Shown one piece after another: positions 23,022-33,816 of a DNA stretch of 64,000 nucleotides (its first letter is position 1; each line of letters starts with the position of its first letter). The stretch covers positions 22,790,909 through 22,854,908 of the forward strand of contig NC_023759.2 of NCBI RefSeq assembly GCF_000499845.2, in the 5' to 3' direction. Under the pieces are notes generated by a model that did not search any database, was not told where the DNA came from, and was given only the letters and a program-made list of their open reading frames with translations. The position numbers and the translations under genes are program-made. This DNA is from Phaseolus vulgaris (taxonomy: Eukaryota > Streptophyta > Magnoliopsida > Fabales > Fabaceae).

Positions 23022-23310
23022 AGATCGCGCTAAGCCTAAGCTGGTTAACACTTAGTCGTGCGCAAAGAGTAAGAGAAGCAGATCACGCTAAGCCTAAGCT
23101 GGTTAACACTTAGTCGTGCGCGAAGTAAAAGACAAAGCTCGAGATCGCGCTAAGCCTAAGATGGTTAACACTTAGTCGTGCGCGAAGTAAAAGACGAAGC
23201 TCGAGATCGCGCTAAGCCTAAGCTGGTTAACGCTTAGTCGTGTGCGAAAGGAAAGGTAAAGCCCGAGATCGCGCTGAACCTAAGCTAGCTAACAGTTAGT
23301 CGCGCACATA
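23022..23310 (+). repeat. 58-62-bp tandem repeat in the 3' region of element B
   Basis: Five units start at AGATCRCGCT, at 23022, 23080, 23142, 23204 and 23266. Each contains CTAAGCCTAAGCTGGTTAAC and CTTAGTCGTGCGC, with CTAAG and CTTAG as inverted arms. Tat elements are known for hypervariable tandem repeats between pol and the 3' LTR that can seed satellites. Confidence 0.9.
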
Positions 23311-23471
23311 AAGACAAGCGAAGTTCAAAGAAAATACAAGGGAAGAAACTTATGCAACAAAAGAAGCTCATACAAATTGAGAGTTTACACTCATAGCCAG
23401 GTCTTATACAATTCCAAAGTGCGAAGAAAGAAAAACTGTGCAGAAGCTAAATTTACAGAGAAAAGAAGGGT

Positions 23472-24462
23472 TTAAGGAGTAGGGGGAATGAGCTTTCCAT
23501 CCACCACTTCATGGTAGATGCTGAACTGCGAGAGGTCCAGGTCCGGGAGAACGCATTTGATTTGCTCGAGTGCTAGCTCGAATCCGTCTCTAAGGGCATC
23601 AGCACCCACGTTCATCAAATCGGCCTTCTCCACCTCCAGTTCTTGCTTTGAAGCCTCCGCAGCATCCCTCTCAGTGGTGACGGCAGCAAAGGAGGTGGCA
23701 GCCTCAGACAGTTTGCCCACCACCTCCTCGAGTCTTTTCTCCCCAGCAGCAGCTGCTTCTTTGGCGGACTCGAGCTCCCCCAATAGCTGAGTGTTCTGTT
23801 GGCGTAGGGAGGAAGTCTCGGCCTTAAGCTCCACCACCGTGCAGTCCAAGGAGCCAACAGCTTCCCCCATCAAGATCTCTGTCTTGATGGTCTCTTGGAC
23901 CTGCGCTAGGTACTCCCTCCTAGCTTTCTCCACCATGCCCCGCATCAACTCCACAGATTCTTGGGCAGCTTCAAAGTCACTTCGCAGCGACTCCTTGTCA
24001 TGCTCAAGATCCTTCACCCTCTTCTCCAAGGCTAGTTGCTTGCGATGCTGGGTGGAAAACTCCAGAGAGAGCACCACCTGCTTGGCCAGGTGCATATCCA
24101 CCTCATCACCACTCCACTCAACAAGCTCCCAATTGCTTATGAGTTGTCGGACCAGGGTGATGACCCTGCTGAAGTTTTCGTGGTTGGCCCCAGAAGTGCT
24201 TGGGCGCAAGCTGGACCCCCCACCTTCAGCAGTGGCGGTGGGGATTGGCAGTGGTGGTGGTGGACCCCCAGCAAGATGAGCAGGTGGACCAGGTGATTGG
24301 CCTGCTGGGGGGGAAGATGGCAGTTGGGAAGTTGGAGGCAACTGCTGGCCTGGAGAAGGAAGGTTGGTAGGCTCTGAGGCAGTTTGAGCGCAGGGAGGAG
24401 GGGAAGACCCTTCCTCTACTTCCACCACCTCAATCTCCCCAGGCTGGAGAGTTGAGGCCCCC
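23472..24462 (-). pseudogene. Element B antisense gene, C-terminal part (left of D)
   Basis: Read on the minus strand, this is the second half of the antisense gene whose start is at 35571. It holds the end of a proline-rich linker (PPPLPIPTATAEGG), a long coiled coil (HRKQLALEKRVKDLEHDKES onward, with heptad-like leucines) and the C-terminal motif SIYHEVVDGKLIPPTP before the stop at 23472. The coiled coil and C-terminal motif are shared with E and F. Its first 518 bp (24462-23945) are also present to the right of D, so they are duplicated. Confidence 0.85.
23945..24462. repeat. Left copy of the 518-bp duplication flanking element D
   Basis: Identical in length to 33830-34347, with about three visible substitutions and no indel. 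It is part of B's antisense gene and directly abuts the left LTR of D (two bases, AC, lie between). Confidence 0.92.
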
Positions 24463-24464
24463 AC

Positions 24465-26286
24465 TGTTGGGTTTAATAGTGCCAAAGTTCAAGAGGGGGG
24501 GTGAATTGACCTTTTAAAACTTCTTCGCAGAAACAGTGTTTAACCCAGTTTTACAGAAAATAAATCGATTTATGTGAAAATGAACAGATTTATTTCAGCA
24601 CTGTTTTTGTTTGAAAAGCTTTTAATTCAGCAAGATTAATCACAAGATTATGCAGTGAAAATTTCCAGCAGCACACACACAAATATCAGATTTGAAAAAA
24701 CAGTGAAACACAAAACTGCAAGCTTTAATTTCAAGCAAGTGATTAAGGTTCAATTGATAGCATGCTAATTAATTGAGTGATCTTTGCAAACAAACTGTTC
24801 CAGTGGCTTTTAACAGACTATGAATGTTCTTCTTGATGTTAAGCAATTTTCCAGAAATTAAGAACACTTAATCACAGAACAGCAAGCTTCAACTTTAAGC
24901 AATTGTTTAAGGTTCAATTAATGGCGTTGACAGTTTCTTGAGCAACCTATCACAGTCAATCTGTTCCAGTGGCTTTTAGCAGATTTTATATGTTCTTATC
25001 AGATTAAAACACCTTTTTCAGAAATCAAGAACAGTATGCACTGTGCCCAGAAAGAACAGATTTATTTTCAATTGAACAGATTTATTTCTTTGCTGTTCTA
25101 TCAATTATGCAGAAACGAAATTGCAGAGAGAGAGAGAGAATGAACACAAGCAATTATACTGGTTCACTCAACCTGAGCTACATCCAGTCTTCACCAACAA
25201 CAGGTGGAATTCACTAACACACAGTACAATCAAGTACACTTCCCACTGTTCTTGAAACCTACAAGAACTTAGGTACTCTTGCTGAAAAAACCTATTTCAG
25301 CACTCATACACACACATCCACTCTCCAAGAACACCTATCAAGAAGAGGATTCAACCAAACTATTACAAGTAATAAGAAGTGAAACGACTACACCTGATTG
25401 AGGTAACAAAGATCTGCCTTAAACCAGTAGGCAAGATTGCTAGAACAATAGCTGCACCTCACACCAAGCTTTTGGAACCAAACCAAGAACAAGCACTTTT
25501 TGATTTTTGAAATCTTTGAAGAACAAATGCTAATCCTTGAAAACACTTAACTCTCTGCTGTCAAAACTTGTTTTTTGCAAATGTATAAACTGTTTGAATC
25601 GTTGTTTAACTCAGAAACAAGTTTGCATTTTATAGAAAGCCAGCATATAACAGAATTTTGAAAAACAGTTAAAGTTGTTATAAAATGAACAGATTGAAAA
25701 TAAAATAAACTGATTTATTTTCAAAAGCAGTTAGAGAATCTGTTAAGTGAGGAGACTTAGTCAACCATTCTGGTGCTGAGATAAAACTGAAAAACGTTTA
25801 AGCTTGACATGGCACCAGAGGCAAAAAAAGAATCTATTCATTTACAGATGAACAGATTTATTTTTCAAAACGAAAACAGAGAAAGTTTAACTATTTGAAA
25901 CTCAGTCGTTTTGAAAAGAAGAAGACTTAGTCAAAATACCTGATGCACAAAATCCAATTTTTACAAGACTTTAGCCAAGGCATCAGTGAAGAAAATGAAT
26001 TTGTTTATTTAGAAAAGAACAGATTTATTTTTATGCAGTAAAACGTGTTTTTGTGTAAAACATGTGCAAAACAGTTTTAGAAAACTTATGCTTGTTCTTA
26101 ACACATGGCCAGTGGTTATGAGGTGAGTTACTCAGCAAAAAGCTACTCTTAGACAACCTCTAAGCACTAACTAAGACATACTTAAAGCAAAGCACAAATA
26201 CATGGAAAGTACATAAGTCTTCATCAAACACAGCATACAAGTCTTCATCAAACACAATCTTGAAGGGGCAGCAACCATCTTCAACA
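24465..26286 (-). repeat. Element D 3' LTR (minus-strand sense)
   Basis: Starts TGTTGGGTTT and ends CTTCAACA. A TATA-like CTATAAAATG reads on the minus strand at 25625-25635. Five copies of GAACAGATTTATTT are spread through it (near 24582, 25058, 25073, 25848 and 26019). Confidence 0.92.
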
Positions 26287-26312
26287 ATCTCCCCCTGTTT
26301 GATGGAGACAAA
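26287..26312 (-). promoter_or_regulatory. Polypurine tract of element D
   Basis: On the minus strand the run AAACAGGGGGAGATTG ends directly at the 3' LTR start TGTTGAAG. This form is typical of copia elements in legumes and other dicots. Confidence 0.85.
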
Positions 26313-26628
26313 TCCCCATAGCTAACCTCATAGCATTGTTGCTTTAAGTACCTGCACTGCACCAGACTTTAAACCAGAAAACAGCAATATTGCATAACAT
26401 GCAGAATTTGTTTAAAGGTGCAGAATTAACTCCCTGTTTCAGCTAGCATCACCTAGCATGGTGAGCTATTTTTCTCCCCCTTTGGATTCATCAAACAGCA
26501 TATAAGCATAGGGAAAACAGGGGTATAAAGCAGAAATTATAACCATAATAGTTCAGAACCAGAAAACCAAATTGTTCAACATTACATAAACTTGAAAACT
26601 GATAAAGAAAGCATTAAAAGCAGAAAAA

Positions 26629-27777
26629 CTACTGATCCTTGTAGTAAAGCTCTGCAAGCTGTGCCTGAACTCCTTCAATCTGATCATCAAGGTGTTGGAA
26701 CCTTGCATGAGTAGTCTCAAAGTGTGCCCTTTGTTCTGCAGACATGACATCAAGACGGTACAGCACTTGCCTCTCAAACATAGACATTGGTTCTCCACGG
26801 TATTCTGGACTTTGATAGGCAACTATGGCATTTGCAGCAACTTCCTCATGTTCAGATTGGGCAGCAAGTGAGTCATCATCCATAGAAACAGCTTCATCCA
26901 CATCCTCATGTTCTGCTTGAGAGTCCTTCTCTTTGAGAACCACCCACTTGTTTTCAATTTTGTGAAAACCCATTTTGGTGAGAGTTGAAGTATCAATCTC
27001 ACTTACGGCTTTGATAGGGTCATTTCTCTCATTTGTAACATCAATACCAAAGTAATCAATTAATTTGGAAACAGGAATAGCATAGGGAAATCTGTAATCA
27101 GCCAACCTTTTTGACTTGAGCATGTGTTCATTGACAATGAACACCCAGTTTACCTTAATCTGGTTCATGATGCAATATAGGATAATGAGATCCTCTTCAT
27201 GTAGGACAGCATGGTTTGTCCCTCTAGGAATCAGTTGCCAAGCTATGATGTATGCAACTAGACGTGGAGTGAGGTTCAAATGCCCTGCATGGAATCTGTT
27301 TATGCTCTCTGTAGGATTCCTCATGCAACTTTTGTAGTATTGCAGCTTGTTGAATTCTGAAATTCCACTGGTATTTCCTTTCCCTACTTTCAGTCCAGCA
27401 TATTTTATTCCAGCCACAGAATTCCACACCTCACTTGTGATCTTCATCTTTGTCCCTTTCACATAAGAGACAACATTCTTCCCATCCAATGTGAGGTTAG
27501 TATAAAACACCTTAACCAAGTCAGGATAGACATTACCCGTTAATTCCAGCATCTTTTTCAGTTTCTGGTGCTTCAACACAGCTCTTGTTTCTACCAGTTT
27601 TTCAGATTTCAGCCAGTTGAAATCCAGCACCTTGGGTATGTTGATCTGCTTCCTGCTTGTTTCATGAATGTAGGCATTGATGCCTTCTTCATTTCCAGCG
27701 AACCATCCTTCTAACACACCTTGAGAAGTGGTTTGCTTTCCCTTGCCTTTCTGTTTTTGTCTTGAAGACGAAGCCAT
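26629..27777 (-). CDS. Extra ORF of element D in the env-like position
   Basis: An intact frame of about 382 residues starts at ATG 27777 (MASSSRQKQKGKGKQTTSQG) and lies downstream of RNase H in sense orientation. The N-terminus is basic. The centre (YPDLVKVFYTNLTLDGK, VSYVKGTKMKITSEVWN, RLVAYIIAWQLIPRGTN, ILYCIMNQIKVNWVFI) resembles the family often annotated as putative plant transposon protein. The C-terminus is acidic and then helical (FERQVLYRLDVMSAEQRAHF). I see no signal peptide or clear membrane segment in this frame, so it does not look like an envelope glycoprotein. Function unknown. Confidence 0.75.
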   Translation of the reverse strand: MASSSRQKQKGKGKQTTSQGVLEGWFAGNEEGINAYIHETSRKQINIPKVLDFNWLKSEKLVETRAVLKHQKLKKMLELTGNVYPDLVKVFYTNLTLDGKNVVSYVKGTKMKITSEVWNSVAGIKYAGLKVGKGNTSGISEFNKLQYYKSCMRNPTESINRFHAGHLNLTPRLVAYIIAWQLIPRGTNHAVLHEEDLIILYCIMNQIKVNWVFIVNEHMLKSKRLADYRFPYAIPVSKLIDYFGIDVTNERNDPIKAVSEIDTSTLTKMGFHKIENKWVVLKEKDSQAEHEDVDEAVSMDDDSLAAQSEHEEVAANAIVAYQSPEYRGEPMSMFERQVLYRLDVMSAEQRAHFETTHARFQHLDDQIEGVQAQLAELYYKDQ

Positions 27778-28185
27778 GGTAACCTGAATTCTTTTCTTGA
27801 TTTCAAATGGTGAGAATAGAAAGAGAATGGCCAATGTGGGTAGCAAGTATTCACACAGATTTATAGCAGAATAAATGGATTGATATGGCAGTTATGAGTG
27901 GATATGCATGAAGATATTATGCTTCTGAATTTTGTGCAGAGTATCTTTGAAAATAAGCACCAAATCTTTAGGGTCACGATGCATACACTCAAATTCTTAT
28001 TGAGCACCCAAACCATCAAATCGGTTACATAACCATGACCAAAACCGTCAAAGGTACAGAGGTTAATGCCCACTAAATCAGTCAAGCAGTCAAAGATCAG
28101 AATTTCTCTTTCCTAATCATCAATGCGTATCAGTGCAGAAAATAAACACATTTAATTGTGAATAAACAGATTTAATTTTTCACTG

Positions 28186-29904
28186 CTAGGTACAATTGAC
28201 ATTTAAAATACCCAATTCATTAAGCAGAAAATTAAACCTATCTTTGGCTAATGGTTTTGTGAACAAATCAGCAAGTTGTAAATCAGTACCAATGAACTTA
28301 ATATCACATGTTCCATTAGATATGTGTTCCCTTAGAAAATGATGCCTTATTTCAATGTGTTTGGTTCTTGAATGCATGACAGGATTTTTGGTTAAGTTGA
28401 TTGCACTTGTATTATCACACAGCAGAGGTATATGGTTAAGTAAGATACCAAAATCATTCAATTGTTGTCTTAGCCATATAGTTTGAGCACAACAACTCCC
28501 TGCTGCAATGTATTCTGCTTCAGCAGTGGAAAGAGCTACACAAGCCTGCTTTTTGCACTGCCATGAAATCAAGCTTGATCCAAGCAAATGACAGGTTCCA
28601 CTTGTGCTCTTCCTATCAATTTTGCAACCTGCAAAATCTCAATCAGAATAACCAGTTAAGCTTAATGAAATATTACCTGGATACCACAAGCCAACTTCTT
28701 TGGTTCCTTGCAAATACTTCAAAATCCTTTTGACAGCATTGTAGTGTGATTCTTTAGGAGCAGACTGAAACCTTGCACACATGCACACTGCAAACATTAT
28801 ATCTGGCCTGCTAGCAGTGAGATACAACAGTGATCCTATGAGTCCTCTGTATTTGGTTTCATCAACAGAAATTCCAGCTTCATCATGATCCAAATGACAG
28901 CTTGTTGAGAAGGGTGTGCTGATTGGTTTACACTTGTCCATTTCAAATTTCTTCAGCAAATCCTTGCAATACTTGGCTTGACTTAGGAAAATACCATCCT
29001 TGAGTTGTTTGACCTGCAAGCCTAGAAAATAGTTCAACTCACCCATCATTGACTTTTCAAACTCACTCTTCATGACTTTCACGAAGGCTTCACACAATTC
29101 TCCATTGTTTGATCCAAAAATGATGTCATCCACATATACTTGGACTAGAATTGAGTCATCTCCTTTCTTCTTAATGAACAAAGTCTTATCTGATGTGCCT
29201 CTTTCATAGCCTTGAGAGGTGAGAAAATCACTTAACCTCTCATACCATTGCCTAGGAGCTTGCTTGAGTCCATAGAGAGCCTTTTGGAGTTTGAACACAT
29301 ATTCTGGATGTTGATGGTCTTCAAAACCTGGTGGTTGTGAAACAAATACTTCTTCATTTATATAACCATTTAGAAAGGCACTCTTCACGTCCATTTGGAA
29401 TAGCTTGAACCCTTTGATGCATGAAAAAGCAAGCAGCAGTCTAACAGCTTCCAACCGAGCCACTGGTGCATATGTCTCATCATAGTCTATTCCTTCTTCT
29501 TGATTGTACCCTTTAGCTACAAGCCTAGCCTTGTTTCTGGTGATCACTCCATGCTCATCCATTTTGTTTCTAAATACCCATTTTGTTCCAATAACATTCA
29601 TCTCAGGTATTCTAGGAACAAGAGTCCATACCTCATTAAGAGCAAACTGATTCAGTTCCTCTTGCATAGCTAAAATCCAGTTGCTGTCCTTGAGAGCTTC
29701 CTTCAAATTCTTGGGTTCAACTTGAGATACAAAAGCCATTGCTTCACAGAAATTGTTCAAGGATTTTCTAGTTGACACTCCTTTCTCAATGTTTCCAATG
29801 ACATTATCAAGGGTTAAGTCTCTTGGGGTTTTCCACTCTTTTGGCAAACCTGCAGCTTTCACACAAGCATCACAAAGCCTGTTATCCTCCTGTGCCACAA
29901 CCAA
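28186..29904 (-). pseudogene. Element D reverse transcriptase and RNase H
   Basis: The reverse transcriptase frame contains [47 protein letters not shown] and [13 protein letters not shown], all hallmarks of Ty1/copia polymerase. A TGA near 28638 separates it from RNase H, which reads SLISWQCKKQACVALSTAEA and later SRTKHIEIRHHFLREHI and ends at 28186. The start of the frame holds NRLCDACVK, the end of the pre-integrase zinc region, fused directly to sequence just before the polymerase; the integrase core is missing. The gene order PR-IN-RT-RH is therefore broken. Confidence 0.88.
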
Positions 29905-30223
29905 GACTCATCACTTTAGATGAATTACTTGAGATTGTGCAGCCACTTGACTCAAAATTCACTTTGTATCCTTTGTCACAAAGCTGACTTATGCTGAGAA
30001 GACTATGCTTAAGTCCTTCTACATACAGCACATTCTCAATGGTTGTTGAATTCCCTGTTCCAACAGTTCCTCTGCCCAAAATTCTCCCTCGGTTATTATC
30101 ACCATAGGTCACATGTCCTTCTGCTTTGAGCTTTAAGCTGGTGAACTTTGTAAGATCTCCAGTCATATGCTTGGAACAGCCACTGTCCAAGTACCACTGG
30201 TTTTTCTTGCTTCCAATCTGCAA
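29882..30223 (-). pseudogene. Element D protease segment
   Basis: The frame reads WYLDSGCSKHMTGD, the copia-type aspartic protease active site, followed by ILGRGTVGTGN and HSLLSISQLCDKGYKVNF. It then runs out in SLGCGTGG at the deletion that removed most of the integrase. It is separated from gag by about 55 bases and is not in frame with the reverse transcriptase. Confidence 0.85.
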
Positions 30224-30278
30224 AACAGAATAAAAAATTTACAAATGGTACCCTTTTCAGTATAGGGTCCAGCACAGA

Positions 30279-31943
30279 TTAACACCTTCTCTTTGGTAGC
30301 CATTTAGCTAAGTTCTTAGGCACAAGATGTTTTCTAGCAATGCAAGTCCTAGATGTATGACCAGATTTCATGCAGTAAAAACAGGTTACATGAGATGCCT
30401 TTTTGCCACTATTAAAAGCTGAAAAATCTGATTTTGCTGGAACAAGAAAACTTGAAAGCTTTTTGACATTGGTTGTATTTCCAGGGGTATAACCAAGTCC
30501 ATTCTTATTGAAAACAGCATTCTGTGATCCAAGGAGAGACTCAAGGTTTTCTCTTCCCTTGGTGAAATTGGAAAGGGTTTTCAGCAAATATTCCACTTGT
30601 TTTTCCAATCTTTTGCAATTTTCACAGTTTTTAATAGAGGCATGCAAGCAAGTCAGTTCAAGGCTTACCAAATCTGTTTTGGCCTTATGCAATTCTTCCT
30701 CAAGTGTTTTTACTTTAGGTGCAAGCACATTATTCACCTTTTGCAGCTTATTGCATATTACAGCTAGCCTATTGGCTTCCTCATGTGTCTCCTTGAAGGC
30801 AGCAAGCAAATCATCATAGTTATCAGAATCAGCAGAAAAATTACTTACTGATTCAGAGCTTGACTCCTCATCCTTCATCATGAAACACAGATTGTTCTCC
30901 TCATCTTCTGTTGAAGAGCTGCTAGTTGAGGATACTTCATTTTCCTCCCATGAGATGTAGGCTCTTCTTCCTTTGTTCCTTTCAAATTTCTTGCTGGCAG
31001 ATTTGTCCCTTGTTTCATTGTCTGGACAATCTGTTTTGATATGTCCTGTTTTGCCACATCCAAAGCAAGTATATTTAGAGGAATTTGAATCATTGGGTTT
31101 AGGATACCTTCTTTTCTGCCGATTCCTATTTTTGCTTTTCTTCCTTATGAATTTGCTGAATCTTTTTGTAAGAAGGCTGATTGTGTCATCATCTTCAGCA
31201 TCTTCTTTTTCTTCCTTGATCTCATCCAATTCAGTTGCTTTCAGTGCAAGACCTTTGGGTTTTCTCTTTGTTGTTTCCTGCTCTTTAAGTCTTTTAAGCT
31301 CTAGCTCGTGCTCCATCAGCTTTCCAAACAGTGCAGCAGTTTCCAATTTTGACAAGTCACGGCTTTCAGAGATAGCTGTCACCTTTGGTTGCCAGCTTCT
31401 GTCGAGGCACTTCAATATCTTTGTGTTGAGCTCCTCTCTGTCAAATTCTTTTCCCAAGCCAGTGAGGTGATTCACAATGTGGGTGAATCTCTTCTGCACA
31501 TCAGCAATGCTCTCCTCGGGTTGCATTCTGAACAGCTCATATTCTTGGATGAGTGCATGTTTCCTTGACCTTTTCACATCTTCAGTACCTTCATGAGTCA
31601 CTTCTAAGACTTCCCACATCTCCTTAGCTGACTTACATTGAGATATCCTGAAGAACTCATCCATTGTCAATGCAGAGGTTATGATGTTCTTGGCCACAAG
31701 ATCATGTTGAGCCTTCCTCCTTTCGGTCTCATTCCATTCTGATCTTGGCTTTTCAACTTGTTCATCCTTGACAACCTGCATTGGCACATAAGGTCCATTG
31801 ACCACAGCTTCCCAAATTAATGCATCAATGGATTCCATAAAAATTCTCATTCTAACTTTCCAAAATGCATAATTCATTCCATTAAACATAGGTGGTCTAT
31901 TAACAGCAGAACCTTCAGCAAAAAGCACATTGAACTCAGACAT
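30279..31943 (-). CDS. Element D gag
   Basis: A 554-residue open frame from ATG 31943, starting MSEFNVLFAEGSAVNRPPMF. It contains the UBN2-type copia gag core (FNGMNYAFWKVRMRIFMES, AKEMWEVLEVTHEGTEDVKR, MQPEESIADVQKRFTHIVNH). A first zinc knuckle, CFGCGKTGHIKTDC, is followed by an acidic serine-rich stretch and a coiled-coil region. A second, knuckle-like CFYCMKSGHTSRTC lies near the C-terminus. No stop interrupts it, so D may still supply capsid protein. Confidence 0.88.
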   Translation of the reverse strand: MSEFNVLFAEGSAVNRPPMFNGMNYAFWKVRMRIFMESIDALIWEAVVNGPYVPMQVVKDEQVEKPRSEWNETERRKAQHDLVAKNIITSALTMDEFFRISQCKSAKEMWEVLEVTHEGTEDVKRSRKHALIQEYELFRMQPEESIADVQKRFTHIVNHLTGLGKEFDREELNTKILKCLDRSWQPKVTAISESRDLSKLETAALFGKLMEHELELKRLKEQETTKRKPKGLALKATELDEIKEEKEDAEDDDTISLLTKRFSKFIRKKSKNRNRQKRRYPKPNDSNSSKYTCFGCGKTGHIKTDCPDNETRDKSASKKFERNKGRRAYISWEENEVSSTSSSSTEDEENNLCFMMKDEESSSESVSNFSADSDNYDDLLAAFKETHEEANRLAVICNKLQKVNNVLAPKVKTLEEELHKAKTDLVSLELTCLHASIKNCENCKRLEKQVEYLLKTLSNFTKGRENLESLLGSQNAVFNKNGLGYTPGNTTNVKKLSSFLVPAKSDFSAFNSGKKASHVTCFYCMKSGHTSRTCIARKHLVPKNLAKWLPKRRC

Positions 31944-31978
31944 TATTACAAATAAACTTGATTAAAATACAAGTCCTA

Positions 31979-31993
31979 GCTCTTGATACCAAT
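31979..31993 (-). promoter_or_regulatory. Primer-binding site of element D
   Basis: On the minus strand, just inside the 5' LTR, the sequence reads TTGGTATCAAGAGCT, close to the initiator tRNA-Met complement used by most plant copia elements. Confidence 0.85.
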
Positions 31994-33816
31994 TGTTGGG
32001 TTTAATAGTGCCAAAGTTCAAGAGGGGGGGTGAATTGACCTTTTAAAACTTCTTCGCAGAAACAGTGTTTAACCCAGTTTTACAGAAAATAAATCGATTT
32101 ATGTGAAAATGAACAGATTTATTTCAGCACTGTTTTTGTTTGAAAAGCTTTTAATTCAGCAAGATTAATCACAAGATTATGCAGTGAAAATTTCCAGCAG
32201 CACACACACAAATATCAGATTTGAAAAAACAGTGAAACACAAAACTGCAAGCTTTAATTTCAAGCAAGTGATTAAGGTTCAATTGATAGCATGCTAATTA
32301 ATTGAGTGATCTTTGCAAACAAACTGTTCCAGTGGCTTTTAACAGACTATGAATGTTCTTCTTGATGTTAAGCAATTTTCCAGAAATTAAGAACACTTAA
32401 TCACAGAACAGCAAGCTTCAACTTTAAGCAATTGTTTAAGGTTCAATTAATGGCGTTGACAGTTTCTTGAGCAACCTATCACAGTCAATCTGTTCCAGTG
32501 GCTTTTAGCAGATTTTATATGTTCTTATCAGATTAAAACACCTTTTTCAGAAATCAAGAACAGTATGCACTGTGCCCAGAAAGAACAGATTTATTTTCAA
32601 TTGAATAGATTTATTTCTTTGCTGTTCTATCAATTATGCAGAAACGAAATTGCAGAGAGAGAGAGAGAATGAACACAAGCAATTATACTGGTTCACTCAA
32701 CCTGAGCTACATCCAGTCTTCACCAACAACAGGTGGAATTCACTAACACACAGTACAATCAAGTACACTTCCCACTGTTCTTGAAACCTACAAGAACTTA
32801 GGTACTCTTGCTGAAAAAACCTATTTCAGCACTCATACACACACATCCACTCTCCAAGAACACCTATCAAGAAGAGGATTCAACCAAACTATTACAAGTA
32901 ATAAGAAGTGAAACGACTACACCTGATTGAGGTAACAAAGATCTGCCTTAAACCAGTAGGCAAGATTGCTAGAACAGTAGCTGCACCTCACACCAAGCTT
33001 TTGGAACCAAACCAAGAACAAGCACTTTTTGATTTTTGAAATCTTTGAAGAACAAATGCTAATCCTTGAAAACACTTAACTCTCTGCTGTCAAAACTTGT
33101 TTTTTGCAAATGTATAAACTGTTTGAATCGTTGTTTAACTCAGAAACAAGTTTGCATTTTATAGAAAGCCAGCATATAACAGAATTTTGAAAAACAGTTA
33201 AAGCTGTTATAAAATGAACAGATTGAAAATAAAATAAACTGATTTATTTTCAAAAGCAATTAGAGAATCTGTTAAGTGAGGAGACTTAGTCAACCATTCT
33301 GGTGCTGAGATAAAACTGAAAAACGTTTAAGCTTGACATGGCACCAGAGGCAAAAAAAAGAATCTATTCATTTACAGATGAACAGATTTATTTTTCAAAA
33401 CGAAAACAGAGAAAGTTTAACTATTTGAAACTCAGTCGTTTTGAAAAGAAGAAGACTTAGTCAAAATACCTGATGCACAAAATCCAATTTTTACAAGACT
33501 TTAGCCAAGGCATCAGTGAAGAAAATGAATCTGTTTATTTAGAAAAGAACAGATTTATTTTTATGCAGTAAAACGTGTTTTTGTGTAAAACATGTGCAAA
33601 ACAGTTTTAGAAAACTTATGCTTGTTCTTAACACATGGCCAGTGGTTATGAGGTGAGTTACTCAGCAAAAAGCTACTCTTAGACAACCTCTAAGCACTAA
33701 CTAAGACATACTTAAAGCAAAGCACAAATACATGGAAAGTACATAAGTCTTCATCAAACACAGCATACAAGTTTTCATCAAACACAATCTTGAAGGGGCA
33801 GCAACCATCTTCAAGA
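31994..33816 (-). repeat. Element D 5' LTR (minus-strand sense)
   Basis: Matches 24465-26286 with about eight substitutions and one extra A. Its outer end is GA instead of the expected CA, so the terminal base is altered. The TATA-like box reads on the minus strand at 33154-33164. Confidence 0.9.

Larger units (their letters stand above)
24465..33816 (-). mobile_element. SIRE-like Ty1/copia retrotransposon D with an extra gene
   Basis: A 9.35-kb element on the minus strand with LTRs of 1822 and 1823 bp differing at about eight places. It has an initiator-tRNA-Met primer-binding site and a polypurine tract. The order in sense direction is gag, protease, reverse transcriptase, RNase H, extra ORF. 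The integrase core is deleted. Flanks do not match (CCCAC left, TTCTT right), so there is no TSD; instead a 518-bp duplication surrounds it. The copia order, the long LTR and a gene in the position of the soybean SIRE env-like gene suggest the SIRE/Maximus lineage. Confidence 0.9.

Noticed and set aside
26629..27777. Calling the extra ORF of D a retroviral-type envelope gene
   Set aside because: The position fits the SIRE env-like slot, but no signal peptide or membrane segment is visible in the frame.
24465..33816. A normal insertion of D with a 5-bp target duplication
   Set aside because: Flanks CCCAC and TTCTT do not match even when the altered last LTR base is allowed for.
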